Shown one piece after another: positions 54,493 through 64,000 of a stretch of DNA of 64,000 nucleotides. Origin of the DNA: Piliocolobus tephrosceles. Taxonomy: Eukaryota > Chordata > Mammalia > Primates > Cercopithecidae. How positions within the stretch are numbered: the stretch's first letter is position 1; each line of letters opens with the position of its first letter. The stretch lies in the NCBI RefSeq assembly GCF_002776525.5, contig NC_045447.1:20265890-20329889 (forward strand), written 5' to 3'. Under the pieces are notes generated by a model. The model saw nothing but the letters and a program-made list of their open reading frames with translations. It did not search any database and had not been told where the DNA came from. The translations under genes and the position numbers were made by a program.

Positions 54493-54692
54493 TTCCCCCT
54501 CAAAATTCTACAATATTTTTATTTTAAATAATTTTCTCCTCTCCATATCCCCCTCGTCTAAAGAACCATGCACATGTACATACCACCATCATAGCATTTA
54601 GGTCTCCTGTGACTTACCATTATTTGGAACACAAACTCCTTTAATAATGAATGCCCCAACCAGATGATGGTCATTTTTATGTTCTTCAGGCC

Positions 54693-55037
54693 TAGGTCAG
54701 GCGCAGTGGCTCATGCCTGTAATCTCAGGACTTTGGGAGTCTGAGACAGGCAGATCACCTGAGGTTGGAAGTTCGAGACCAGCCTGATGAAACACTCATC
54801 TCTACTAAAAATACAAAAAAAAAAAAAAAAAAAAAAAAATTAGCCAGGTGTAGTGGCACAAACTTGTAGTCCCAGCTGCCTGAGAAGCTGAGGCAGGAGA
54901 CTCTCTTGAACCCCTGGGAGAGAAGGCTGCAGTGAGGTGAGATCACGCCGCTGCACTCCAGCCTGGGTGACAGAGTGACTCCTTCTCAAAAATAAAATAA
55001 AATAAAATAAAATAAAATAAAATAAAATAATTAAAAT
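54693..55037 (+). repeat. Alu SINE with long linker and (TAAAA)n tail
   Basis: Plus-orientation dimer whose middle linker holds about 30 consecutive A (54809-54839). The 3' tail is about eight TAAAA units (54989-55030). A short stretch near 'agcctgatgaaacactc' has lost the 'gccaacatgg' word. Confidence 0.95.
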
Positions 55038-55124
55038 ATACACATATTCTTTAAGCCTCGTCCTTAGAAATAATACTAGTCCATAGACTAGTACATAGAA
55101 ATAAAATCATCAGTATTTATAACA

Positions 55125-55270
55125 TATGAATAGTAGCTAATGTTTATCAAGGGGTTAACATGTGGCGGATTCTATTCTAAGCAGTTTTCAAGCACTAATT
55201 CATTTAACAGTATAAGAAACCAATGCAGTAGGTATAATTATATCCATTATGCAGAACATTTAAGTACCTT
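55125..55270 (-). repeat. MIR SINE, antisense
   Basis: 'gtagctaatgtttatcaagg', 'tctattctaagcagttttca', 'aattcatttaacagtataag' and 'aggtataattatatccatta' follow antisense MIR. Confidence 0.78.
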
Positions 55271-55329
55271 AGATACTCAATTACATGAACATTTCTTTTC
55301 TTATCCTTGCAAACTGCTATAATTTTAGT

Positions 55330-55640
55330 CTAAGTTTTGCTCACCTCTTGCCTTCTGCCTCTTCCAAATCATCATTTACAAGGCTTCCAGAATTATCTCA
55401 TAAAAGCCAAGGTTACATCAGGCCATTCCCCTGATGGCCCGGTTTTCTGCAAGAAAGAGTCCAAGCTCCTTAGTCTGTCCAGTCAGCCCTTCTTAATCCG
55501 ACCTCAGCCTGTCTTGCATCTGTGTTTCCACCCTCTTTCATTTACCCTATGCTCTAAATCACCTCTGGAGAGCTCGTATCTCTAAGCTAAGTTTAATGAT
55601 GCTCTTCATCTCAAAACATCCTTTCCTGAACTTGTCTGCT
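55330..55640 (+). repeat. L2-like LINE fragment (tentative)
   Basis: 'ggttacatcaggccattccc', 'aagagtccaagctccttagt' and 'ccgacctcagcctgtcttgc' resemble an L2 or related CR1-like segment. Weak. Confidence 0.38.
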
Positions 55641-55889
55641 GAAACAAAGCAAATATTCCACTGAAGGCCTGATTACACCTAGGCCAACTGAACATCATCT
55701 CCTACATGGAACGTTGAAATAGTCTTCAGCCTGATTTTTCTACTTCTACTCTTGACCCTGCCCTCCAAGGAAGGTCCCCAACATAGCCTAAGAGAACATT
55801 TTTTGAAAAATAAGTCAAACACAATTTACCCATGTAACAAGTCTACACATGTTCACCTGGACCCTAAAATAAGAGTAGAGGAACAAAAG

Positions 55890-56475
55890 ACTTCAAATCA
55901 TGTCACTGTCCAGCTCAGATCTACGACTGGCTTCTCATATACTCAGAATAATATCCATATCCCTTATTTGCCCTCTAAGACTCTATGTGGTTTGCCTCAT
56001 GCCTTCCCTTTCACCTCCTCTTCTCTGTGCTTCTTGTTCATTCATGTCAACCATGTGGTTATTCCTGCTATTTGGAGACCACGAGCTCACTCATTACTCA
56101 TCCATTGTTGCTTCAACGGTCTTCTACTTATTCTCCAACCTGGACTTTTGGTTAGATCTCTACTTGACGTTATTCACATCTATGCTCAAATATTATGCTT
56201 TCAAGATAGGACTTCTCTGGTCTTCTTATTTTGAATGTTCCCTGTTCTTCCACATATTCACTAATTCCACACTGGTTTACCTTTCTTCATAACATTTCTG
56301 CCATCTGAAATCATAGTGTATACTAATTTGTATATTTTTTCCTAGGCTGCCTTCGCACTAATAACTTCTAAGCTTTATTAGATTTAAGAATTTGGCCTAT
56401 TTTGTTCTTTGTTTTTTTCCTAGCAAATTATACTAGGCTCATCCTCAGTACAAAAAAAAAAAAGTTAAATGAATG
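55890..56475 (+). repeat. L2 LINE 3' region
   Basis: 'aaatcatgtcactgtccagc', 'gactggcttctcatatactc', 'tctaagactctatgtggttt', 'ctcatgccttccctttcacc' and a terminal 'taaatgaatgaatgc' follow sense L2. Frames of 160 and 130 codons here are decayed LINE sequence. Confidence 0.75.
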
Positions 56476-56622
56476 AATGCTAGTCCATGGATTTTTTTTT
56501 CCCTTCACCCTAAGACAAATTGTGTTTTCCTTATCACTTTTCCTCTCCTCAGTGGATAGGGTTGGCTAATTCATACCCCTCAGTTCATGACTAATGTTTA
56601 TGATCCATCCTCACAAAGATAT

Positions 56623-57317
56623 TGAGAAGTGAAGCCAGCTGGGCTTCTGGGTCAGGTGGGGACTGGGAGAACTTTTCTGTCTAGCTAAAGATTTGTAAAT
56701 GCACCAGTCAGCACTTTGTAAAAACGCACGGGACACCGCTCTGTGTTGGGCTAAAGGTTTGTAAATGCACCAATCAGCACCCTGTAAAAATGGACCAATC
56801 AGAACTCTGTAAAATGGACCAATCAGCGCTCTGTAAAATGGACCAATCAGCAGGACACGGGTGGGGCCAGTAAGGGAATAAAAGCTGGCCACCCAAGCCA
56901 GAAGCAGCAACCTGCCCTGGTCGGCTTGGTTTTTTTTCTCTTTGCAATAAATCTTGCTGCTGCTCACTCTTTGGGTCTGCACTACCTTTATGAGCTGTAA
57001 CACTCACTGGGAAGGTCTGTGGCTTCACTCGTGAAGTCAGAGAGACCACGAACCCACTGGGAGGAAGAAACAACTCCAGATGTGTCACCTTTAAGAGCTG
57101 TCACACTAACTGCGAAGGTCTGTGACTTGACTCCTGAAGTCAACAAGACCATGAACCCACCAGAAGGCAGAAACTCCAGACACATCTGGACATCACAAGG
57201 GACAAACTCCAGACACACCATCTTTAAAAACTGTAACACTCACCGCGAGGGTCTGTGGCTTCATTCTTGAAGTCAGCGAGACTAAGAGCCCACCAGAAGG
57301 AACCAATTCGAGACACA
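56623..57317 (+). mobile_element. Solo LTR12-family LTR (HERV9, ERV1 class)
   Basis: Starts 'tgagaagtgaagccagctgg' and ends 'ccaattcgagacaca'. The 4-bp sequence ATAT directly flanks both sides (56619-56622 and 57318-57321), as expected for an ERV1 integration followed by LTR-LTR recombination. It has U3 CCAAT repeats, a TATA-like box, an R region with a polyadenylation signal (aataaa, 56946-56951) and three U5-side repeats of about 70-90 bp starting near 56992, 57095 and 57230. No gag, pol or env sequence is attached. The minus-strand frames across it are not genes. Confidence 0.93.
56768..56885 (+). promoter_or_regulatory. LTR12 U3 promoter: CCAAT repeats and TATA-like box
   Basis: Four 'ccaatcag' motifs lie at about 56770, 56794, 56819 and 56843 with about 24-25-bp spacing, followed by a TATA-like 'aataaaag' at 56877-56884. 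LTR12 U3 regions are known NF-Y-bound promoters and enhancers. Activity of this copy is inferred only from motif preservation. Confidence 0.75.
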
Positions 57318-57412
57318 ATATGATTCTATGTTATTTATTTTATTCCCATGTGTCCCAATTTCCCTCTCCACATCACAGGCAATACTTCTAATGTGTTTAA
57401 TGAGTATCCTTT

Positions 57413-57777
57413 TGTATTAGTCTGTTCTCATGCTGCTAATAAAGACATACCTGAGACTGGGTAATTTTTAAAGGAAAGAGGTTTAATTGACCCCCAGTTC
57501 CACATGGCTGGGGAGGTCTCACAATCATGGTGGAAGGGGAATGAGGAGTAAAGTCACATCTTACATAGCAGCAGGCAAGAGAACTTGTGTACAGTAACTC
57601 CCCTTTATAAAACCATCAGGTCTTATGAGACTCATTTACTATCACAAGAACAACATGGGGAAAAACCCACCCCCATGATTCAATTACCTCCTAGTGGGTC
57701 CTTCCTATGACACATGGGAATTAGGGCAGCTAAAATTCGAGATAAGTTTTGGGTGGGGACACAGCTAAACCATATCT
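57413..57777 (-). mobile_element. MST/THE1-type MaLR LTR, antisense
   Basis: Begins 'tgtattagtctgttctcatg' and ends 'ggacacagctaaaccatatc'. It contains 'gagactgggtaatttttaaa', 'cacatggctggggaggtctc' and 'ccatgattcaattacctcct'. Flanking 5-mers are ccttt and gcttt (4 of 5 match). Solo LTR, 95 bp from the LTR12. Confidence 0.92.
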
Positions 57778-58077
57778 GCTTTTCTTTATATGAGTTTTTG
57801 AATGTATGTTGTTATTTTGTAGTTAACATATTTTTAATCTGTATAAATGAAAACATTATGATTCTCATTCAATTTGTCCTGTTTTCTGGACCCATCCATG
57901 TTCCTATGTGCACATCTAGTATATAGTGTCTCCTGACCGTTTGGTTCTCCATTGAACAGCTGACACATTTTAACTTGCTTTGTTTTCCAAGGAGGTGGTT
58001 CCACACTCCTTGCAACCAACCCTACAATGAACACCTTCTACTCATCCCTTTGTGTACATCCATGAAAATTCTTTCTT
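57778..58077. other. Unassigned non-coding DNA
   Basis: Possible old LINE DNA ('gtttggttctccattgaac'), but nothing that I can name. Confidence 0.35.
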
Positions 58078-58311
58078 TTCTTTTTTTTTTGTTGAGATGG
58101 ACTCTCGCCCTGTCACCCAGGCTGGAGTGCAGTGACACAATCTCAGCCCACTGAAACCTCCACCTCTTGAATTCAAGCGATTCTCCAGCCTCAGCCTCCC
58201 GAATAGCTGGGACTACAGGCGTGCACCACTGTGTCCGGCTAATTTATGTATTTTTAGTGGATACCGGGTTTCACCATGTTGGCCAGGCTAGTCTCGAACT
58301 CCTGACCTCAG
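58078..58311 (-). repeat. Alu SINE, antisense, 5'-truncated
   Basis: Starts with poly(T) and stops at 'gaactcctgacctcag'. The last 50-60 bases of the reverse-complement Alu (the Alu 5' end) are missing. No clear target duplication. Confidence 0.93.
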
Positions 58312-58559
58312 GGAAGATTTGTGGAATGGGATTTTTCTACACTTAATCTGACTAGGCATAGTTGGAATGCCCTCCAGAATGCCTGTACCTCTATTCTACA
58401 ATCAGTGGTGTATGGTGGTGGTTTCCTATCCTCATATCCCTGACAACGTTTTCCATTACTGAGCTTTCTAATCACTTTTTCAATGCACTTTCCACATTAT
58501 GGCACATTATGGTGCGCAGTACTTCATGTTATCAGGTCAACATCTCTGTCATTGCTGTA

Positions 58560-58661
58560 TGCTGTGCCTCCTAAGGGTGGAGTTACACTGTTATTTTTGT
58601 ATTCCAGTCTAGTTCAGTGCCTGTCACAAAATGTGGACTTAATAGAATGTGTTAAATGAAA
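58560..58661 (+). repeat. L2 LINE 3' end
   Basis: 'ctagttcagtgcctgtcaca' and 'gacttaatagaatgtgttaa' then 'atgaaag' match the L2 terminus. Confidence 0.62.
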
Positions 58662-58689
58662 GGGCAAGCTATATTTCTTCACTTTAGTT

Positions 58690-58910
58690 CAGCCCCATCT
58701 AAAACATGTATTCACTTTAAAACTGCTGTATGCCAAATGTTGTTTTACATGATACAGATGTATTTTTTTTTTTTCTAAATCTTTGAGTAAGTTTTTATTA
58801 CCTTCTACATATGAGAAAACTGAGGCTAAGCAAGTTTTAACAACACAGCTCAGGTTGTTCAAGGATGGGGTTTGAATGCAGGTCTGAGTGACTAGAAAGT
58901 CAAAGCCCTC
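58690..58910 (-). repeat. MIR SINE, antisense
   Basis: 'catatgagaaaactgaggct', 'aagcaagttttaacaacaca', 'atggggtttgaatgcaggtc' and 'gagtgactagaaagtcaaag' follow antisense MIR. Confidence 0.8.
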
Positions 58911-59269
58911 CCCCTCATTTTTCTGTTTATGCTGATGGATTCTCATGGTAATAAGATAAATGGATCAAGTAGAATTTGTTTTTATATTTTTGTATAAGTA
59001 CTCTATCTCTCCCCTACAAGTAACATGAGATTTTCTCGGTGCCATAAACCACAACTCGTGAACTCTAAGAAATAACAATATCCCACATTCAGGACATGTT
59101 TAAAGTCAACACCACTCACAATAATCCTTGCCATTTAGGAATACATTACTTTCTTCTTCAGGAATATCAACACAACTAGCTATTAATCTGGACACAAAAT
59201 CCTTGCTTATCTACAGAACACTGAGCTAGAGGATTTTTTTAAATGCCTCGTTGAAGTATTTCAAATCCA
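58911..59269. other. Unassigned non-coding DNA
   Basis: AT-rich with no recognisable element. Confidence 0.4.
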
Positions 59270-59980
59270 TGTATACATGTTAATTTCTTATTTTGCACTG
59301 GACACCACTAAATTCTGACAAATGATGATGAATAGAGCAAACATAGTCTGTTACTTGAGAACTCACCAAAGGATATGAGCATGCAGAAAAGGTAGAGACA
59401 AAACTAATAGAGAAGAAGTGACAGGGCAAAATGTGAAAACATTACAGAGACACTTAACCCAGCCCCGGAGCAAGGGAGACTCCTGGAAATAAATGACGGA
59501 GATTAATAGGAGAGGAGACAGGGGTGGAGGAAGAAGGAAAAGTGTATTCTAAGAAAAGAGAATGCAGTGTGCAAAAGCTCAGAGAGGAAAAAAAGCCTTG
59601 TGTGTGCAAGGAAATAAAGGAAGTTGAACAAAGCTGGAGCACAGATTGTAAAGAGAAGGGGAAACTCTTACAGTTAAGACTGGATTGCTGAGCAGGGTCC
59701 AGGTCACACTGGCCAATTATAAAGTGATTTTAATCTATGTCTGAGAACGGTGGAGACCTATTCAATGGTTAGCAAAGCAAGAAAATGGCATGATCAGATT
59801 TGTGTTTTGGACGATTCTGTTGGCGACAGAAAAAGTAAGATTAGAAGTAGGAATGGGGATAGGAGTTGATACTGAAGGTAAGAGGACCACTTAAGTGGCT
59901 ATTGCAGTGATCCAGGGGAGTGATAATGATGGTGTGGACAAGAACAGATGGGATAGAGCTAACTGACTAAGATAAACCTA
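59270..59980 (-). repeat. L2 LINE 3' region, antisense (long)
   Basis: 'gtgtgcaaaagctcagagag', 'acactggccaattataaagt', 'aaaatggcatgatcagattt', 'gtggctattgcagtgatcca' and 'gatggtgtggacaagaacag' are antisense L2 landmarks in order over 700 bp. This is the longest L2 in the window. Confidence 0.85.
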
Positions 59981-61333
59981 GGAACTGTTTCGACAAACGT
60001 GGGGAGAGTCAAGGACCATGCCTAGTGCTCAATAATAATCCCCTCACATGCCATGGAATGTAGATTCTATGTTCGCGGTCTCTGTGATGAGCTTCCTGCA
60101 AGGCACTTCAGCTAACTCCTAAAAGAACAAAGCACAGCATGTTTCTAGGACAGGAAAGGTAATAAAATTAATTTTTTTCATGCTCAGCTTTCATTTTAAC
60201 TTCTTATTGAACTTGAGTCCATGATGTTTGAACTTCTAAGAGTTTGCTTCTGGTTCCTCTTTCCTTCCAACTCAAATCAGTAGAGCAAGTGGTGAGTGAA
60301 GGCAATCAACCTTTAGTCAGGATGGTTTAGCAAGACAGTTATTGCAGAGAGTTTCTGTTTTCCTGATCTTGGATCTTTTCTTTGTGGGACCTTCACCAGT
60401 ACCACCTCATGACTTCTTTCTCTGACTCATTCTCCCAACAGAAGTTGGAATGAATTATTCGATTGGTGAGTTTGAAAGGAGAAATAGAGTATACATGTGT
60501 TAATTGCTAACATTTTCAACATCTTATACCACACTGACTTCTCTAGATGAGGTAGTTCAGATGAGTTCAAAACTCTCTGGAACAAGGGTCCTTTTCAAAG
60601 CTTATTTTTATATAGTCAATTGTACTGTTATTCTTTTCCTATTGTCTTCTATTTACATTTTCTTTTAAATTTCTCTTTCTCTCCTCATTTTCACTTTTGC
60701 TCTCTCACCTTTTTGTCTCACTCATGTCTCCTTTAACTGGGTTCTTATTTCTTTGTTTCAACATTAAAAATACCAATTTTTAGTGATTATTTTAAAACAA
60801 TTTTTTTTAATACACACACTCTCTGACCCTATCCCCACCCCCTCCCATTCTGTCAGAAGAGACCTGAAAGATGGCATATGTATTAATTAACAAGTCTCAC
60901 TTTGTCATTCTAAATTACTTTGGAACCAGTTAATTTCTAAATAACTATCTAGTTTTGTAAAAATGACTAACTGGGAAATATCCAAACATTCAAGATCTTC
61001 CTTCCCAAGCCAATTACACATCTTTTATAGTAATTTTCATTATGTTCATATTTAAACCTACTAATCCTGCCTTGAAGCCAAATCAGCCTGTGGAGAATCT
61101 AAGATGTCCTAGAATGTTTCCTGGAATGTCTTTCTATCTTTGTGTTCTTGTGCATCCGTCATTGCTAACAAGAAGAAGCTCAAAACACTCTTTCCAAGAA
61201 GCTGCCCTTGAACTACTTACATATTTATATACTGTGTTGCTCCACACATTTTTATTCTATACAAAAACCTCAGTAAACATTTTCTACTTCTTCTAAAATT
61301 CTCCCCATATTCACAGTTTTTAAAATCAATCAC
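59981..61333. other. Unassigned non-coding DNA
   Basis: Mixed, mostly AT-rich. The 84-codon frame at 61042-61296 is unsupported. Confidence 0.4.
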
Positions 61334-61375
<42 letters not shown>

Positions 61376-61376
61376 A
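61334..61376 (+). repeat. (CTAT)n tetranucleotide microsatellite
   Basis: About ten perfect CTAT units (equivalent to GATA on the minus strand). Likely length-polymorphic. Confidence 0.96.
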
Positions 61377-61769
61377 ATTTATATATCTATTGAGAGTAGA
61401 ACAAATTATTTCCTTTTTAGAAGACTTACATCAGGCTCAGGAGTCCTTAAGCTTAGGGATGATGTAGGAATGATTGTCTCTCACCACAGTTCAGGGAAGT
61501 GTACACGTACTTGCTCTAATAAAGCCTACATTGGTTTTACCACCAATCATATTAGGTTCTTGGCTTTGATTGCTCTGTGTTTGATGCTCACTAACTCAAG
61601 AACAGAATTCAATAACCATTTCTCACATTTCTCTTTGGTCTTACTGTTAGACATGATGCCGAATTATAATAAAATATAAATAAAAATAGTTTTACATTTG
61701 CATCTGGTTAAACTATAACCATTCTACTTCTGTTCCAGTAATGATTTCAACTCCCATTAGTGTCTATAC
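61377..61769. other. Unassigned non-coding DNA
   Basis: No recognisable repeat. The 69-codon frame at 61470-61679 is unsupported. Confidence 0.4.
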
Positions 61770-61885
61770 TTTTACAGGTACCATTTACTTTATTTATTTT
61801 ACATCTTCCAACACAATTCATTTGACATTCCGTACTCAGTAAGTGGTCAATACGTGCTTGTTAACTGAGTTAGTGAGAAATTGAG
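61770..61885 (+). repeat. L2-like LINE 3' end (tentative)
   Basis: 'cattccgtactcagtaagtg' and 'gtcaatacgtgcttgttaac' resemble the L2 terminus. Confidence 0.4.
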
Positions 61886-62594
61886 TCCTTGGCATCTGCC
61901 CTTGCAAAGGAGAAACATTTCCCACCCAGAAAGTGTGAGGATAAGAAGTCTAGAGAGAGACACTATTTGGAACGTTGGCAACTCACATGTTGTCATATTG
62001 CTTCAGAGTCCTCGGCACTGTGTTTAGGGAGTGAGGAAGAAGGATGATCCAACCTCTGATCAAGGACAAATGATTTCAGGGATTCCTCAGAGCAGCAAAC
62101 AGGAAAGTTGATGCTAGACAGAAGTTCAGTCTCCCAGGAAATCTCAGGCATTGGAAAGTACCCTCATTGTCTGGGCTCTCTAGAGCCACTGACGTGGGAA
62201 ATTCAAATGTGAAAAGATATAATTTATCTGCCATAGGTGACTATTTCTGCTGCAATTCCCCATGGCTCCCAAACTCATTATTTGTAATTAAAGTAGGGGT
62301 GTTTTACACTTTCCATCATTGCAATTTCTGCTACCCTATGACCAAGTAACATGGCACCCCTTGAGCCTTGATGACAGGCTGAGAAAGAAAGATCCCATGG
62401 TTTTAGACCGCTTAGCCTGCATGGCCTACAAGTAACAATTTGTCATTATCTTCCACCATTTCATTACCTGCACTGCACTGCCACCTCCATGCTTCTGCTC
62501 ATGGTTTTTCTTCTGTTTGATAGGCCCCGCATCACTACATTTCTCATCTTTTAAGGCCTATTTTTTAAAAACTATTCTTTATGAATCCAGGTAG
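61886..62594. other. Unassigned non-coding DNA
   Basis: Slightly GC-richer than the surroundings. No gene or named repeat. Confidence 0.4.
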
Positions 62595-62915
62595 CAGAAT
62601 GTAATGATTACCAGTGTGAACATAAGAGGTAGACTTCTGGGATTAAAATTCCAGCTCCCCTACTCACTAGCAATATGACCTTAGACAAGTTAGCCTCTCA
62701 GCCTCAGTTTTCTGGAAGTAGACTATTATGTGCATACTAATTTACCTTCCTCATGGATGTGGCCAGGAATAAATGATTATGTGTGTGTGTCTATATGTAA
62801 ATTTACATATGTTTATTTCTGTATATGTACACACCCATACACACATACAAACTTAAAATAGTGCCCAACATTTACTAAATCTTAGTAAACTCTGGGTGTT
62901 TGCTATTATCTCTCT
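62595..62915 (+). repeat. MIR SINE interrupted by a TG/CA patch
   Basis: 'cagaatgtaatgattaccag', 'gggattaaaattccagctcc', 'ctcactagcaatatgacctt', 'gttagcctctcagcctcagt' form the MIR core. The 3' part ('atcttagtaaactctgggtg') resumes after a TG/TA/CA patch at 62780-62850 that includes the perfect palindrome 'atatgtaaatttacatat' (62793-62810). Confidence 0.82.
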
Positions 62916-62955
62916 TTAATTTCTTACTGTTGAAATCCTTACAGTTGTTGTGTTG

Positions 62956-63046
62956 TTCTCTCTGTCTCTCTCTCTCTCTCCCCCCCCCCTCTCTCCTTCC
63001 CTGCCTTCTTCTTTCCTTCTCTCTCTCTCTTTTTCTCCCTCTATTT
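62956..63046 (-). repeat. Polypyrimidine (CT)n tract with C10
   Basis: CT dinucleotides, a C10 run near 62980-62990, then TTCC/CT words. Nearly free of purine on the plus strand. Confidence 0.92.
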
Positions 63047-63060
63047 ATTCCTCATTTATC

Positions 63061-64000
63061 ACATACATTAGTTTGCAGTGTAGCCTTGAAGTCTTGGAAT
63101 TTATAAGTATCACCAAGTGGTATTAGTATTAAAACCTCATTCTCAAAACAAGTCTTCGAAGAGGTGACTGGCATGTAAACACAGAGTAGCTGAGGCACTA
63201 TGTTCACCTTCTGTGCTCTTTCTTTCCTGCTCAACCTCTTGAGTTGTCTTTTCCCCTACCTGCACTAAAGGAAGATTTGCTTTCTGCTACCATTTTCTAC
63301 CACGGGGTGCTAACGTTCTTGCCAAGGGTGACATCCCTACATTCTTCCAAGCCTACCAATCCTTGTGATGCTGACAGAATGTTGGTCCTGTATAACAATG
63401 AGTGCAGAGTAGAAAGTGAAAGACAGGGATTGGAGGACAGAGCTTTTCTTTCCAAGTTCTGCATCCAATCTTAGCTCCTGGTATTCTAAGCATTAATGTT
63501 TGTGCTCTAGGTAGCTCAAATCCTGGAAACGTCCATCTTTCAATCACTTTCCATGATTTTTTTTTCTTGAATTTCTCTGCCCCTTCCTTTATTGAGCTGC
63601 TCTTCTCCTCTCCTACTTATAAAATTAAGACCTCTCCTATCCACAAAACAAAATACATGTGAAGAGTAGCTGCTATAGATTTGTGTGTGTGTTTGTATAA
63701 ATACTGACCACTTGTATCAACCTTATATGTTTTGAATATATAACAAAGAGAAGGAAATACAAAATACATAGAAATACCACAGAAAATTCCAAGCCTTCTT
63801 TGACTCTTTAAGAAAAGTGCCAATAGCAAGAATATTTCAAAGGCTTTATGTGTATGTTTGAATGAATAGCTCACATCAAAGCAACGCACATATTAAATAT
63901 CATTCCATAATTATAACACATCCAGAAGTAGGCAAATTTAATATTGTTTGCTCTTTCATAAGGCAACTGATGATTAAGTGACAGATGAAGTCCCAACAGT
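63061..64000. other. Unassigned non-coding DNA to window end
   Basis: Unique-looking sequence. The frames at 63244-63474 and 63617-63889 (76 and 90 codons) have no recognisable domains. No repeat that I can name reaches the window end. Confidence 0.4.

Noticed and set aside
55752..56292. Two overlapping plus-strand frames (160 and 130 codons)
   Set aside because: They overlap in different frames, and the underlying DNA follows the L2 3' region. Neither frame has a recognisable domain.
56611..57270. Minus-strand frames of 83-130 codons with internal repeats
   Set aside because: They are antisense to the LTR12 U3/U5 repeats, and the protein repeats mirror the LTR's own tandem structure.

Overview
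This 64 kb window is ordinary-looking primate nuclear DNA without a recognisable gene. I find no exon with coding constraint, no CpG island and no tRNA, rRNA or other RNA gene. The open frames of 60-250 codons all lie in purine/pyrimidine microsatellites, Alus, L1/L2 bodies, LTRs or AT-rich unique DNA. It reads as intergenic or deep-intronic sequence made of stacked retroelements of very different ages. All repeat family names are by-eye recognition of known consensus features, not database output.

Organism: dense Alu (about 20 copies), MIR, L2, L1M and L1PA elements, MaLR LTRs and a HERV9-type LTR12 mean a catarrhine primate. Three L1 3' tails (about 754, 11835 and 47750) share a variant in which the 3'UTR motif 'gttgatgggtgc' is partly duplicated. 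The gapped AluY near 17.2-17.4 kb has 'cgtctcggcctc' and 'ggcttgagccacc'. I associate these variants with Old World monkeys rather than apes, so I infer a cercopithecid draft assembly. Five 10-N gaps sit inside GAAA/GGAA/CTTT arrays and one 100-N gap sits inside an Alu, which also points to a draft assembly.

Layout. 0-5.5 kb: old Alu, GGGAA array, L1 tail, GAAA array with gap, an ancient LINE-like 3' end, an MLT1 LTR and a degenerate ATTAGA tandem array. 5.5-16.5 kb: Alus, L2, MIR and MER5A, including an L2 split by an L1 tail and by an Alu with a CTTT-expanded tail, and an Alu between 55-bp direct repeats. 16.5-21 kb: the most complex nest. It holds an L1M with a 5' inversion, an embedded MLT1 fragment, an AluY and an ERVL-type LTR, followed by an MLT1 LTR and by a MaLR LTR split by an Alu. 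21-38.7 kb: mostly unique DNA with MIR, L2, two ancient LTRs, a CA repeat and an L1M tail. 38.7-42.4 kb: two large GGAA/GAAA arrays, MIRs and an Alu-in-Alu. 42.8-51.4 kb: MLT1, four Alus (one with a G14 tail) and a 1.1 kb L1PA fragment holding the end of a broken ORF2. 51.4-64 kb: L2, MIR, two Alus, a solo LTR12 with an intact 4-bp target duplication, an antisense MST-type LTR, a truncated Alu and mostly unique DNA to the end.

No gene network can be described. The biological content is insertion history. The best leads are structural: the twin-priming inversion, the locally similar MLT1 patch, insertion junctions carrying hairpin-forming filler, the 55-bp duplication around an Alu, the G14 Alu tail, the GGAA arrays and the promoter-bearing solo LTR12. 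I did not find an undescribed biological system.
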